This document shows, in pieces, positions 12,703 to 24,540 of a stretch of DNA of 64,000 nucleotides (its first letter is position 1; each line of letters opens with the position of its first letter). The stretch comes from Nymphaea colorata. Lineage: Eukaryota > Streptophyta > Magnoliopsida > Nymphaeales > Nymphaeaceae. A model generated the notes under the pieces. The model was not told the origin of the DNA. It saw only the letters and a program-made list of their open reading frames with translations, and did no database searches. Location of the stretch: assembly GCF_008831285.2 (NCBI RefSeq), contig NC_045146.1, forward strand, positions 3,930,001 to 3,994,000, read 5' to 3'. Both the position numbers and the translations under genes were made by a program.

Positions 12703-13089
12703 CACTACAAGGAGGGGCACATTTAGTAACACAGTAAAATCGTTGCTAAAGGTCTACAATAACAGCAATCGTAAGTTGCAAGCCCTGTTACTGAAAGCCT
12801 GGATTCTAAATCCATTAGTAATGAAAATGCTATTTGTTACTAAAATTTGGGTATTAGAAACAAAATATTTGTTACTAATTGACTATAACAACGCATACCA
12901 AAGTTGCAAATACTTAGTGCCTACCCAGGAGGCGAAATTATGTTTTAGTAACAAAAATATGTGTCACAAAAAGTTGAAAAATTGATTATTAACAATGAAA
13001 AACTTTGTTACTAAATCCCCAAAGCTCTACATAATTAGTAACGAAAAAACTAAATTTGTGTGTCCGTAAAGGTCACATTTCTTGTAGCT
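12703..13089. mobile_element. Decayed CACTA-type non-autonomous element
   Basis: The left end reads CACTACAAGGAGGGGCAC, a typical CACTA terminus. The right end reads TTTCTTGTAGCT, a near match to the expected inverted TTCTTGTAGTG. Inside are repeated subterminal words TTAGTAAC / GTTACTAA on both strands (for example about 12725, 12820, 12835, 12870, 12950, 13007, 13037). There is no transposase. The 3-bp flanks (GAA and ACA) do not match, so the right tip is mutated or the duplication has decayed. Confidence 0.6.
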
Positions 13090-13335
13090 ACATGATCCTA
13101 GCTGACTTGGGCAACACACGACTTGTATCAGCAAGTTTGCTAGGTTTGAATTCTCTAATTCAGCAAAAAATACAGTTAATCAATCACAATTTGCTAGTTT
13201 AAAAGTTTTGAAGAATTTTTCTGATGTTTTTTATTGTTCATATTATTCACATTTAGCACTAGACGAACCATTGATGATGGAGCCCTGAATTTGGACGAGG
13301 GGACATCTCCTTCACTTGCAGCCTATGTCACCAGA
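13090..13335. other. Intergenic, flank of the hAT MITE
   Basis: No gene is recognised. The last eight bases (13328-13335, TCACCAGA) are the left target duplication of the next element. Confidence 0.4.
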
Positions 13336-13540
13336 ATGCCGGGTGCGGGTGCGGATGCGGATGCCGGTGCAATACATCTCAAAAAATTACGGTGCCGCGA
13401 AGATATTTATTATTAATTTATTAATATAATATATTAATAATATCAAATTTGATAAAAAAACTAAAAAAAAAATGAAATCAATAGGATGCGGGTTGGGTGC
13501 GAATCTGGGTCGCACACGCACCCGCGTCAACCCGGGTGCA
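13336..13540. mobile_element. hAT-like MITE with GGGTGCGG subterminal repeats
   Basis: This 205-bp element has a left end of GGGTGCGGGTGCGGATGCGG type (13338-13370), an AT-rich core, and an inverted right end of GCACCCGCGTC / CCCGGGTGCA type (13505-13540). It is flanked by TCACCAGA (13328-13335) and TCACCAGG (13541-13548), 7 of 8 matching. The 8-bp duplication and repeat-filled ends point to a non-autonomous hAT element related in design, not in sequence, to the others here. Confidence 0.62.
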
Positions 13541-13652
13541 TCACCAGGGTTGCCGCACCTAGTGACAAAGCTTGCAGCAATGCAGAAAGCAGCATGCAAG
13601 AAGGGAAAGGAGCAAAGGAAAAAGCGAGAGAGAGAGAGCTGTTAAGGTCAAT

Positions 13653-13816
13653 GGCGGAGTCAGAAAATTTTCTGGAGGGGGCACTGTTCACAGATTTTCA
13701 GGGGAAATCATATACATAACAGTCTAAATGTTTAAAAATTTTAATTAAAGATAAATAAATCTTGAGGGGCTGGTGTGGGCAACTTTCCGCACCAGCCCAT
13801 ATGTGGCTCCGCCTCT
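13653..13816. repeat. Dispersed GGCGGAG-tipped repeat, copy 2
   Basis: It starts GGCGGAGTCAG and ends GTGGCTCCGCC, an inverted pair. It shares a GGGCTGGTGTGG block with the copy at 3378-3535. It has no coding capacity and no clear target duplication. Confidence 0.5.
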
Positions 13817-13929
13817 GTTTGAGGGAAGTGCCTCTTCAGTGCCTCTTCGCTTCCCCTGCCTGTCATACTTGCCTGTAGGGCCAGTGGCATAAATTTCATA
13901 TTTATTGTAAAAACTTATATATTTATAAG

Positions 13930-14770
13930 AGCCCTCATAATAATGGATAAGCAATCCTACTTATATGTGATGAGAGAACAAGTTTATTCTTGTTATTATA
14001 GGCAAATTCCTTCAAAGACAGTTGCACGTCTTGTCATATATTGGATTTCAAATTTAAGCCAATTGCTCATTCAAACTAAGATCAGCTGAGAAGTTTTTTA
14101 TATTCAAGTTTTTCCATCACAATCATCAATAAATATTATAGCTCCACATGATCTACATGCTTTGTAAACAAGTCTACAAAGATCTCCTTAGTTTAAAGGA
14201 TCAACAATCATATCATCCATTCGAATATAAGTGACTGATATATATCTTATTTCTTTCAATAATTTTCTGCATATCATGCTACTTAATCACTATATGTTTA
14301 TTATGAAGTTTATAACTCTACTTCATCAATGATAACACTGCTTCATTGTCACATTATAATTGAGTTGACTCTTGATCAGTTTCTAATTTCAAATATTTTG
14401 TAATTGATTTATTTACAAAATAAAAGCCGCAACATTGCAAGCCACATTCTATAGGACCAAACGATTGTTTCACCTCTAAAAGAAAAACATATCAAGAGAT
14501 AGATTTGTTTGTCACCTTAACAATTAACACAATTGCCATCAAATTATTCAATGAAACTTAGAGTCTAATTTCAACCCTTTTGTTCATTTCAGATGTCAAA
14601 ATATTCTTTTAACTATTTTCCATACAGCCAACATATATTTCCTTAATATTTTAGCATGACCAACTAGAGGGCTTATATATAATTTTATACACAATATCAA
14701 TACATCAGACTAAATACCACTTGAGCGTAGAGTACGTTTAATTTTCAACTGTCCTTCGTTAGGATAACAA
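13930..14770 (-). pseudogene. Decayed Copia RT end and RNase H
   Basis: Read on the minus strand through stops and shifts, this matches the Copia RT/RNase H succession. Text like AVWKIVKRIF..LK.TKGLKLDSK (about 14560-14630) corresponds to the HW.A.KRI.RYLKGT region. CDNEAV (14333-14353) is the RNase H catalytic-strand motif. KLHNKHIVIK corresponds to the RSKHIDIKYH motif, and DDMIVDPLN (14193-14220) to the terminal D.MIADPLTK motif. The many stops show it is inactive. The orientation is opposite to the Copia at 4900-6799, so it is a separate insertion. LTRs were not found. Confidence 0.68.
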
Positions 14771-15097
14771 ACGTTACTCAAGTTAACTCCTTTAGCTATA
14801 GAAGCACCAATCGGTTAAAATCATGCATTCTAAACTTTTTAATCTATTTATTCTGGAATCAAAATCCAACCTAAGGTGTTATGATTTTAATTATGGAATC
14901 AAAATTCCGATAGATGCCTCAACCATTACTCTGGGAAACGTTCTCCCTCATGCGTGACCCCTTGCCAGCCCTTGCCCACAGACCTCGCGCACGAATAACC
15001 CCCTTTCCTACTGCTATCTTCTCCTTCATCTGCCCCCGTTAGCAGTGAAGGGCACCTGATTATCTTCAACACTACTAAACCATTAACAGCAGGCATG

Positions 15098-15136
<39 letters not shown>

Positions 15137-17716
15137 TGAAGGGAGGTGGAGTCTTTCTCGAGCTCTCTCTATCTTCCCCACCCTCGCGCTCTCTATCTTT
15201 GTCCGATCCGTTCATCTTCCTTGTCCTTCTATTTGTCTTCTGCTCTCTCTCTCTTCCCTGAGAAAACTCTATGCGAACGAAAGACCAGCGCAGACGAGAA
15301 TGATTGTTCAGTATAAAACAATGAATTGGGATCTCTTCCACGGTTGCAGAGATCGATCTAGATGACAACCAAAATTCTTTCTCTTTTTCATATATAAAGC
15401 TTTCTTTTGTTGAGTTTCATTCGGAAATGAAGAGCATATATAAGTTCATGACCAGCAAGGCGAGTAACTTCTTACTTAGGAACTATGTTGATCTGTTGCA
15501 GGAAGGGTGTCTGCAACAAAGGATTTGGGCCATCTTAGCTAGCATCCATTGCCAACGACAGCCAAATTATGCTTCTCACTTGTTTTATGTTTTGCTTCTT
15601 TATTGTTGTTTGGTGCTTCGACATGCTTGTTTATTGTTTTTTTGTTACGTTAAATGCACAGCATTAATCAGAACGTCAACTTTGCAAAGTTATAATAATT
15701 GTTGACAAATTATTTGTCTATATTTGGATCCACTTTCTAAAGGGCTTTGCCAGAGACACTTAACAACATAAGCACTTGTCAGGTACACTCCACTTGCAAG
15801 AGGAGTGTATTTGTTTATATTTGGATCCACCTGTCTCTATTTAATAGAGGGTTTTGCCAGGTACACTTAACATCATAAGCACACTCGCTTCACTTGGGAT
15901 TTATACACAACATCATAAGCACACTTGCTTCACTTGGGCTTTTGTTAGCATGTATATTAATACTCTTGAGTTCTCTACGGTCGACCAGTCATTTTATAAT
16001 GCTAAGTGTGTTCTATATCTCTCTGTAGGTCAATGTCCAATGACAGGTTCATACTTTCTGTAGCTCCTACACATATTACCTAGATACTTTTGGTTATATT
16101 TTGCATTTTATGGTCAAGTCAAGGTGGTTCGTCCTGTGAGGGATATAAATTTATCAATCTTCAGGTGCATTATTGAATAGATATCAATTAGGAGGAAAGT
16201 AAACGTGCATGAGATATTTTGTCCATTAATCTTTTTTTTTTAACATGCATGTGCTCTGTGTTGTTGAAGATACCATATGAAGTTTAATAATTCTAGAACT
16301 TCCTTATTATCCATGTTTTCTCCATGGCCAACAATATTATTTGATGTTCCATTATTGTTTTGATACCCGTACTCATCGCCAGATTCTTGCATAGTCATAG
16401 GAAAAAGATGCACACCTTGTTATGAAAATGCCAAAATTCTTGCATTGTCAATAGGGTGTGGTCAACCTTGGTTCAGACCTAGCTGACAAACTTTGACCAA
16501 AATTTTGGATGAAAATGCCCTTGCACCGGATTTTGCTTTATTGTACTCTATTTATTTTTTTTCTTGGTTTGAAATTGAGCTTGTTAGGTTAAAACCTTGT
16601 TGTTAAGCTCTAAATGTTGTTGAATTATAGTAATTCAATAAAATTTAAATAAAATTTGAAAATTCTATCAAATTTGGTTCAAATTAGGTATTTTCGTCCA
16701 TAACTTGATTAAAGATGGATTTCAATTGAATCAAACTTTGGTTTGAAATATTGAATTTCAATTTGATATTTGATTTATACATTTGACAATTCAAATGCAT
16801 ATTTGTCTTTCATAAACCAATTTAGGCTCTGTAATTTCAATTTGCTCATGAAAGGGCAAAATTGTCCAGATTTTGTCAAATTTGGCCAACATCAAAGCTC
16901 ATTTGCGAGTGGTTTGACTTTGTTTAAGGTAATTTGATGAATTTGAGCTAAAAAAACTCTTAATTGAGCTAAATTGTACTTTGACTGAGTTTAGTCAAAG
17001 TGGATTTGATTCGGTCAAATTCTATTTTTGTCCACTAATTGGATCATGAGACAGACCTACCCTTTTTGTCAAGCTGAGCTCATGTTGACTAAGCCTAGCT
17101 AAGATTGGAACCATATTTGGGTACACTAGGGTCGAACCTACTTGAATTAAGTGGGTTTGAAAGATTGACCTCTTTTAAAGATGACCTAGTTAAAGAAGAG
17201 AGAAATGCATAAATGTCTCTCTTTTTCCTAGGTTTCTAGTTATGATCTCGTTCATTTCTCCTTGAAAATAGTTTTTTCATTTAATTGAGATATTTTTTTT
17301 TAAATGGAGGGTGCGTGACCCCTGGGGGCTCTTGACCACACGGGCTAGGTGGGGCCCACACGTGGGTCCCACGTAGCATTCTAGACTGAATTAGATCCAA
17401 TTCTCATATTTAAATCAAAATTTAAAATTTTCAATTGGATATGGATTTCAAATGACATTTGTAATTGAATTTGGATTTCAAATCCTAATTTTGTCATAAG
17501 CTTGGACTCGTAATCTTACATTGGGATTCGTGTCACGAGATAAATTCATGATTTGAATCTAAATTGTTGTTTAGATTCAAAATTGGCTTTGCAATTGCAT
17601 TTTACACAATTTTTTTGTAAAATTTCGACATTGCTTCAATTCTAATGTGGAAAAATTTGGGGTGTTAACAGATAAGCTGTCTGATACCTGCTGCAGACTC
17701 TGATGAAATGTCTAAC
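14771..17716. other. Intergenic, with local repeats
   Basis: A CT microsatellite lies at about 15102-15133. Between 15715 and 15940 there are direct repeats: TATATTTGGATCCAC occurs near 15720 and 15818, and AACATCATAAGCACAC near 15868 and 15910. The stretch 16440-17670 is rich in TCAAATTTG words and ends in GGGGTGTTAACA, which recalls the inverted start of a gypsy LTR; this is not proven. No functional gene is recognised. The 92-codon frame at 15427-15705 has no family match. Confidence 0.35.
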
Positions 17717-17729
17717 TTGGCTCTGATAC
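17717..17729 (-). other. Possible retrotransposon primer-binding site
   Basis: On the minus strand this reads close to TGGTATCAGAGCC, the sequence complementary to initiator tRNA-Met used as primer by many plant Copia elements (one mismatch at the first bases). The + strand immediately continues TGTTAAATTTTC at 17730, as an LTR edge would. It may be the relic of a further LTR element whose body is lost. Confidence 0.35.
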
Positions 17730-18199
17730 TGTTAAATTTTCAAGTCAAATTTAGTGTGTGAGAGAAAAACATGCAGAGACATTGAAAAATATCATGCGCA
17801 AAAATACATAAATATTATGGTTCATGTCATGATGTTATGTCCTATGAAAGGTGATATTATATGTCTGTATAAACATTGTGAATCTGCTCAGTAGATGTGG
17901 GCGGCATCAAGCATAAGTTTGGTAGGACATAGGACAGTTAGATTAGCAAACTCACTATCATGTTTGGCTCATATACAACCAACAAACAATAAGTGAGCAT
18001 ATCCTAGAGCTGACTAATATGGTTAGCCAGTTCCAGGTCTGATGAACGTACTGTCACAAGCAAACAATAGGTCCAAACAATGATAAGTGCACTACCAAAC
18101 AGTTTGGAACATACGAATGTCAACATGAATGACAATGAGAATGTCAAAAACTTTTGATGACATTGCTTGTCACCTGGAGAGTGACTTGCGGCTGCTAAC

Positions 18200-19330
18200 T
18201 TCAACAATCTGGCCTACATAGCCGAAAGTTCTAGGAATGTTTACAACCACAAGAAGGATTATGATCGAAAAAGTTTCAAGGGTGAAAGTGGTGAAGCATA
18301 TGGTAGGAAAAATAGGAAGACAATTAGAGATGCCACAAAAAATGTGGTGGCAAAAGGACAAAGGAATTTTAAATGCTTCAATTGTAGTCAACTTGGTCAT
18401 TTTGCAATAGATTGTAGTTAACCCAAGAAATGCAAGAATTGAGAAGGTATGCACTTCTATGATCCTTATGCTTTTTCATTTCTTTTTATTTATGCTTTAG
18501 TTGTTGAATTCCATTCTTTGTAGCTTGTAGTCTGGGGAGTAACAGACCATGTTATGCCAGATTGTGGCATGTTTGTCGAACACCAAAAGTTCCTAGAAAG
18601 GACAAGATGGTTGTTTCTAGCAAATAATAATAGCATAGTGGTTCACATGATTGGAGTGCCATATAAACTGGATTTGTTAAATAGATGGAGCTTGTTATTG
18701 CATGATGTGCTTCATATACCTGATTTTCTATGGAACCTTATATATATTTATGCTTTACTTACACTCAGTTGCAAGCTTATTTTGAAGATGATTTTGTTCA
18801 CATATTGTCTAAGAAATCCATTATATGTTCTGCTATTTTACTAAATGGGTTATTAGTGTTGAATGTTGCATTTAACTTATGCTATATGAATGATGAATGC
18901 TTTAGTATGCATGTGGATGTAGATATATCCACAAGGCATGCTCACCTTAGGTATAGTGGAAAAAGGAGAATAAATCACTCCCTCATGAGAGATTATTAGG
19001 CTCTATTACAAATACTGATATATTTGTTTGCAAGTATCTCGTGAGAAACGAAATAGGGAAACCACTTGGCAAGACAATTAAGGCCAATACTTCTTTGCAA
19101 TTAATTCATTTAAAATTTATAGGCTTATGAGTATAACAATAAGACATTATACTTTATATGTCATCACATTTGTTGACAACTATGCTTGGTATGTATGCGT
19201 TTATCTTATATCTCATAAATCTCAAGCAATGAATTATTTTAAATATTCTACGATTTTTGTTTATAATCTATTTTGTGATAATGTGATTCGCATAGATAAC
19301 AACTATAAAAAGGTGCCCATGAAGTGTAAC
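18200..19330 (+). pseudogene. Copia fragment: gag zinc knuckle, protease, integrase
   Basis: A decayed Copia polyprotein begins with a basic gag tail and an intact CCHC zinc knuckle (CFNCSQLGHFAIDC, 18374-18415), followed by a stop. Protease text follows in which the active-site region reads VWGVTDHVMP (about 18528-18560) instead of D[ST]GATDHM. Further on is LLHDVLHIPDFLWNLI (about 18695-18750), the usual protease C-terminal block. Integrase text includes KPLGKTIKANTSLQLIH (about 19055-19110) and YVITFVDNYAWYVCVYLISH (about 19150-19210). Internal deletions and frame breaks are present. RT and RNase H are missing, and the body ends near a large TA array at 19518. Confidence 0.72.
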
Positions 19331-19515
19331 ATGCATATTGCATAACTTTGCCATGTAATTGATGTTGAGCACGACCCATCCTATGAGACAGTATAAAAAT
19401 TGCATGTACAATTGATGCATAGCTTGATCTGTGATAAGCAAATATATACTTTATTCTACTAGTGACATGTAACATTTGGTACACAATGTAGCAAAGTACA
19501 ATAAAAACCATAACA

Positions 19516-19684
<169 letters not shown>

Positions 19685-20021
19685 AAAGTTCATCTCCAGT
19701 AAAAGGGCATATATACATCAAAACAGCCACACAACAAAAAAATATAGTTACAATAAGACATTAATCATAGTGCCCCAGCAACCCCCCTTTCTCAAACTGG
19801 TATCACGAAAGAAGCACTGCCACTTGCCAAGTGAAAAGCTGAAAGACAACAAAATTCACATGTCAGAGAAAAACTTTATAGTCTAATCCCAAGAATCTCT
19901 GTCACATAAACTAGGATACGTAGAAAGTCACGATCATATATACACAATAATAATATAATGTTTGCTATGTAGCATCTCATAGGGCAGCATCAGCAGTCAG
20001 AGGAATCACACTTATATCAAG

Positions 20022-20069
20022 CAACAAAGTGTAAGTGCATAAGGCTCAACAAAGTGTAAGTGCATAAGT
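20022..20069. repeat. 25-bp tandem duplication beside the Copia insertion
   Basis: CAACAAAGTGTAAGTGCATA occurs at about 20022 and again at about 20047. The second copy ends a few bases before the target duplication of the Copia element. Confidence 0.75.
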
Positions 20070-20073
20070 CATA

Positions 20074-20078
20074 ACTAC
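20074..20078. repeat. Target-site duplication, left (ACTAC)
   Basis: Five bases ACTAC abut the left LTR and are repeated exactly at 25597-25601 next to the right LTR. Five bases is the usual duplication length for LTR retrotransposons. Confidence 0.85.
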
Positions 20079-20355
20079 TAAAAAACCTAGTAATTTAGAG
20101 AGAACGAGAGAAACGACTATGAACTCTTTTTCTTATCTCTTGATGATGAGTATTACATGGTATATATAGGTTCATTACAGTGGGAGTTACAAGGAAGAAA
20201 GGAAGGAAACATGTGATAAGGAAGGCTCGTGATTTACAACAATATATGGCAAGGGATAAAATGTTTACACCAAAATTTTAGGATCTACACGATTTTATCC
20301 CTTCCTAGAATTAATGCAACCAGATTTGTTTCTCTCCTTATCACTTTCCTTAACA
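20079..20355 (-). repeat. 3' LTR of the Copia element (277 bp)
   Basis: It matches the 5' LTR at 25420-25596 over most of its length. Read on the minus strand it starts TGTTAAGG and ends ...GGTTTTTTA. The canonical terminal CA has become TA here and CG in the other LTR. It retains a TATATATA box (20161-20168) inside a segment that the 5' LTR lacks. Confidence 0.9.
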
Positions 20356-20860
20356 TCCTCCCGCAAGCTGAATGGAGATTCCATGATGTTTAGATTGAAT
20401 CGAAATTCATTAAACGCAGCTCCTCCAAGGGCCTTTGTCATTCCATCTGCTAATTGTTCTCTTGTTCTGATGAAGCTTACTTGGATCTCTCTTTTGTTAA
20501 TATGATCTCTGACAAAGTGAAAATCAACCTCAACATGCTTTGTTCGAGCATGGAAAACAGGGTTTGATGCCAAATATAAAGCCCCTATATTGTCACGCTA
20601 CAAGATTGGTGCTTTAGATGTTGGAATGTTTAACTCTTTCAAGAGAGCTTTAAGCCATAGAATTTCTGTAGCAGCACACACCAAAGATTTATACTTAGCT
20701 TCAATACTCGACCGAGCAACTGTTCGTTGTTTTCTATACCCCTATGATACTATGTTGTTGCCTAGGAGAGCCACAAAACAGTCTGTTGATTTTCGATCTT
20801 CTGGGCTTCCAGCCCAATCTGCATCAGCAAAGATGCTTAACTATAATGTCGGTGATTGAG
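20356..20860 (-). pseudogene. Copia RNase H domain, broken
   Basis: The minus strand carries the end of the Copia polyprotein. NPVFHARTKHVEVDFHFVRD (about 20490-20560) and FIRTREQLADGMTKALGG (about 20420-20475) are the typical RNase H C-terminal motifs. The upstream part (20600-20860) reads as the DSDWAG.../STTEAEY region through stops. In Copia the domain removes the RNA strand during cDNA synthesis. It ends in a polypurine-type tract at the 3' LTR. Confidence 0.8.
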
Positions 20861-20989
20861 TCAAGCGAAGAGCATAATGACTTGTGCACTTCAAGTACCG
20901 AAGAATTCCTTTAACCATCGACCGGTGAATGGACTTCAGAGAGTGCATGAATTGGCAGACACGATTCACAGCAAATGCGATATCAGGAC

Positions 20990-21960
20990 AGGTTAGAGTA
21001 GCATATTGTAATGCTCCGATTGAGGCGTTCGAGAGCTTGCCATGGGAGAGATCATAGATTTAGCATTATCCAGTTGAGCTTTGTGAATAATGCTATGAAT
21101 GTAGTTGTGTTGGCATAGATAGAGTTCGCCTGATCTTGATTTGACTTCAATGCCGAGAAAATATGTCAAGAGACCAAGATCTTTGACAGAAAAGACTAAA
21201 CCAAGCTGTTGTATCACGTGAGAAATAAGAGATGGTGAAGTGTCAGTAATGATCAAATCGTCAACATAGACGAGAAGATATAGTTGATGAGAACCAAGAG
21301 CATAAATGAATAAAGTCGCATCCGATTGAGAAACGGTAAAACCAATGTCTCGAAGATTGCAACTGAGACGATGATACCATGCACGGGGGGCTTGTTTGAG
21401 CCCATACAGAGCTTTATTTAATTTTCATACATGATGAAGAAATTTTGGATCTTCAAATCCCTCTAGTTGAGCCATGTAAACATCTTCCGAAAGATGCCTA
21501 AGGAAGGCATTATCAAAATCAAGTTGCCGCAATAACCAGCCAAACTGAATGGTGAGAGAGAATAGTACCCGGATAGTGGTTGGTTTGAAAGTAGGACTGA
21601 ATGTTTCTTGGTAGTCAATTCCAGCAGTTTGAAGAAAACCATGAGCAACAAGCCGAGCTTTATGCTGCACAATAGAGCCATCATGATAAAGTTTAAGTTT
21701 GTACACCCATTTAGAGTTTATGGTATTGAGATCCGGTTGGAAAGGTACAAGCTACCATGTTTGATTTTTCTGTAATGCCAAAAATTCCAGTTGCATAGCA
21801 TGATGCCAACATAGGGACCGAACAACCTCTTTGAATGAGTCGGGTTCTTCTGGTGCAGTGAGAGCAATGAAAGCCTTGGGCATTATGGAACCAGTCATGG
21901 TACGAATGACCATCGGATGAGAACGAGTAACCAAGGCAGGAAGAGGATCGGTGGGAGGGA
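20990..21960 (-). pseudogene. Copia reverse transcriptase, broken
   Basis: Minus-strand text matches Copia RT. YKLKLYHDGSIVQHKARLVA (about 21645-21706) and YQETFSPTFKPTTIRVLFSL (about 21555-21630) belong to the fingers region. QLDFDNAFL (about 21500-21530) holds the first catalytic aspartate region. The second catalytic box, with DD at about 21258-21270, is followed by LIITDTSP. GLLTYFLGIEV (about 21150-21185) follows. A stop near 21424 and other frame breaks separate the pieces. Confidence 0.82.
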
Positions 21961-22036
21961 CCGCAAGAGCGGAAGGCAGGTCAGATTGCGATGACACAAA
22001 TGTTGATGGTTGTTGATCATGAGGTGACGAATTTAC

Positions 22037-22118
22037 AGGTGGTGGTAGGTTAATTGCTGCATGAGTCAATGAAGTAGAGGTGGTGGTAGGTTAATTGCTG
22101 CATGAGTCAATGAAGTAG
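22037..22118. repeat. 41-bp frame-shifting tandem duplication in Copia pol
   Basis: A 41-bp unit beginning AGGTGGTGGTAGGTTAATTG occurs at 22037-22077 and again, identical or nearly so, at 22078-22118. Because 41 is not a multiple of three, it shifts the frame between the integrase C-terminal linker and RT. Confidence 0.88.
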
Positions 22119-22439
22119 AAGCGGGTGAAGGAGAACCAGTGATAGGAATTGGGGAAATAATGGGTAATACCGTGTTGTGGCTGTCGGTGAGGAATGAACA
22201 TTATCAACTGGACTGGATGAGGTGTTTGCAGTCACTTTGGCAGCCAAGCAGCAATAACATTATCAGAGAAGAGTGGATCTTTGGTTGACTTGTCGATGTG
22301 GGGTCCATGAAGTTAATAAAAAACAACATGCCGGGAGATGATGACTCGTTTGCATGAGGCGTCATAACATAAGTATCCCTTGTGATGAGTTGCATAGCCC
22401 ACCAAAGTGCAGGGATTTGTTTTCAGATGAAACTTGGAG

Positions 22440-23430
22440 TCATTTGTTGGAATCAACCCAGAAATCGTAAGTCAAACCAGCATCATAAAGTATAGTCAAT
22501 CATGTTTCGATGACATGACGATTTTTCCATTCAACTATACCATTTTGCTCTGGAGTGTATGGGCATGAGAACTGATGAAAAATGTCGTGAGTCACAAAAT
22601 AAGGAAAAATTTGAGTTTACAAACTCTTTGCCATTGTCGAATTGAATCAAAGAGAAAGAGACATTCAATTGCTTTTCAATCAAGGCCTTAAAATTCTAAA
22701 AACACACAACCACATCATATTTGGCTTTAAGAGGAAATAACCATGAGAATCTGGAATAAGTGTCTACTATAAGTAGGAAAAACCTGAAACCATCTTGAGA
22801 CAAAATTGGGGTTGGTCCCCATACATCCATATGAAGCACTTCAAGAGGCTATAAGACATGAAAATCAGAACTTGGAAATGGTAGTTTATGTGTCTTTCCC
22901 AACATACAAGACTGACAAACTCCTTTTGTAACAAAAGTGTTGATTGATATAACTCGACTGGAATCAAGAAAACTAACTATTTTCCTGTTTTCCTGACCAA
23001 GTTGTCGATGCCAGAGATCAAAAGATGCGGACGCCTTATTGACGCATGTTGGAAACCAGCTGGTAAACACTACTTGCTTGGTTGAAATCTGATCAGTGCT
23101 GGATCTAGTTGCCTTGATGGGATAGAGGCCATTACGCCTTTATAAAAAAATCAGTTGGTGAGAATTGAAAGACGCAGTCATTTCAGATGTAAACTTGCCC
23201 ATTGATAAGAGATTATGAGTTGTACTGGGAACATGAAAAGCATTCTTAAGATGAAAAGGCGTCTCAGCACTTTTTACTAATAAATTTCTTGTATGCTTAA
23301 TAGGAAGACTTAAACCATTACCAATCATAATATTGTCTGGTCCGTCATATGTTGTCTTGTTGCTCATCATTTCGTCATTTTTGACAACATGATTCGTAGC
23401 TCATGTATCGGGATACCAGTATTCATAAGT
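22440..23430 (-). pseudogene. Copia protease and integrase, broken
   Basis: At the protease active site the minus strand reads W-Y-P-D-T-stop-A-T-N-H (stop at 23401-23403), where the family has D-[ST]-G-A. It is followed by HVPSTTHNLLSMGKF (about 23190-23240). The GAG-pre-integrase and zinc region reads FDLWHRQLGQENRKIVSF (about 22965-23020) and CQSCMLGKTHKLPF (about 22875-22920), carrying the H..H..C..C ligands. The integrase core follows to about 22440 with stops. The protease would release mature proteins and integrase would insert cDNA; neither can be made intact. Confidence 0.82.
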
Positions 23431-23439
23431 GGATTCTTG

Positions 23440-24540
23440 CAAGCTCATTGCAGAGAACGCCCGTGGAATTTCATGGCATGACCTGGCCGAGTGACCCTTC
23501 CTACCGCAATATTGGCATATAACAGGGTTTGGAGGGCGAGTGTCATTGCCTCCATTATTGCTGCTTGAGTCTCCACTTTGTAACTGATTTTGATTTGAAA
23601 ACCGATTTCATCTTCTGTGAGACTGACCTCCTCCTCGTCCTCTAAAGTTTCCTCGTCCTTGTCCTCGACCTCAAAAAACATTGAAAGCTGCTTGATTTTC
23701 TACTACATGTGGAAATCCTTGGACAGACCTGTTACAATTGGTGACCGTTGATTTGAAAAGATCAAGTCTCCTTTCTTGAGTAAGAAGAAGATCAGATAGC
23801 TCTAAAAACGTGATGGAAGCGTTAGAGGAGTTGGCACTAATAAGAGTAATTAAACTTTCATACTCCACCGGCAGCCTGTTCATTGTGATTTGAACACTGT
23901 CATCAACTTCTTGTCCTCCTGCAGATAAAGTGTCAACAAGAAGTTTGATTCGTTTCAAATATGACTGCATAGTCATGCTTTTCTTTTGGATAAAATGCAG
24001 CTCCTTTTTCAAGAGCATTATTCTCAGAGGTGACTGAGAACTAAAGGATTTCTTCAAGGTGTGTCATGCTGCATAGGCAGATTTGCAAGACACGATCTGT
24101 CCTAAGACAGGCTCAAAGACAGTGGCTTTGATCCAGCTCAAGGCCAACCTGTCCAATGTCTTCCAAACAGCAAATTCTGGATTGATTTCGCTCTTGCCGT
24201 CCTTGATTATGACTTTAGAAGGAGGTGGAGAAGACTCATTGGAGGGAACAAGCACACTTGGAGAGCACAGTACAACGGAGGGTTGTATTCCTTGCATCTT
24301 GGTAAGGCAAAGCGCTTTCTTTTAAAGAAGCATCTGGTTCCATCTTTCTTTCGTGAGTTAACCCATTTTTTTCCAAAAGGGATTGTAGTAATTCTGGATT
24401 GATACTACTTGGAATGGCTCTCTCATATTGAGAAATTCTGTCTAGTGGCATTCGATCACAGAAGCCCTTGATAGCTGCATGAAGCTTGAGATTCCATAAC
24501 AGATTCAAGTTGACTGCTCCATAATAGTTAATTATGTCTG
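23440..24540 (-). pseudogene. Copia Gag with CCHC zinc knuckle, broken
   Basis: The minus strand encodes a UBN2-type Gag in several overlapping frames. NLLWNLKLHAAIKG is near the start (about 24465-24510). FAVWKTLDRLALSWIKA (about 24130-24180) and KKELHFIQKKSMTMQSYLKR (about 23960-24020) follow, then VQITMNRLPVEYESLI (about 23850-23900). A perfect CCHC knuckle CQYCGRKGHSARSC lies at 23476-23517. Shifts near 24060, 24250 and 23680 break the frame. Gag packages the RNA into virus-like particles in the cytoplasm. Confidence 0.82.

Noticed and set aside
12472-12726. Ser/Pro/Phe/Leu-rich 84-codon open frame
   Set aside because: It is the translation of the CCTTCCCTTCCC pyrimidine tract.
13328-13548. 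CpG island or promoter interpretation of the GGGTGCGG-rich segment
   Set aside because: Inverted ends, an AT-rich core and near-identical 8-bp flanks fit a hAT MITE better than a promoter.
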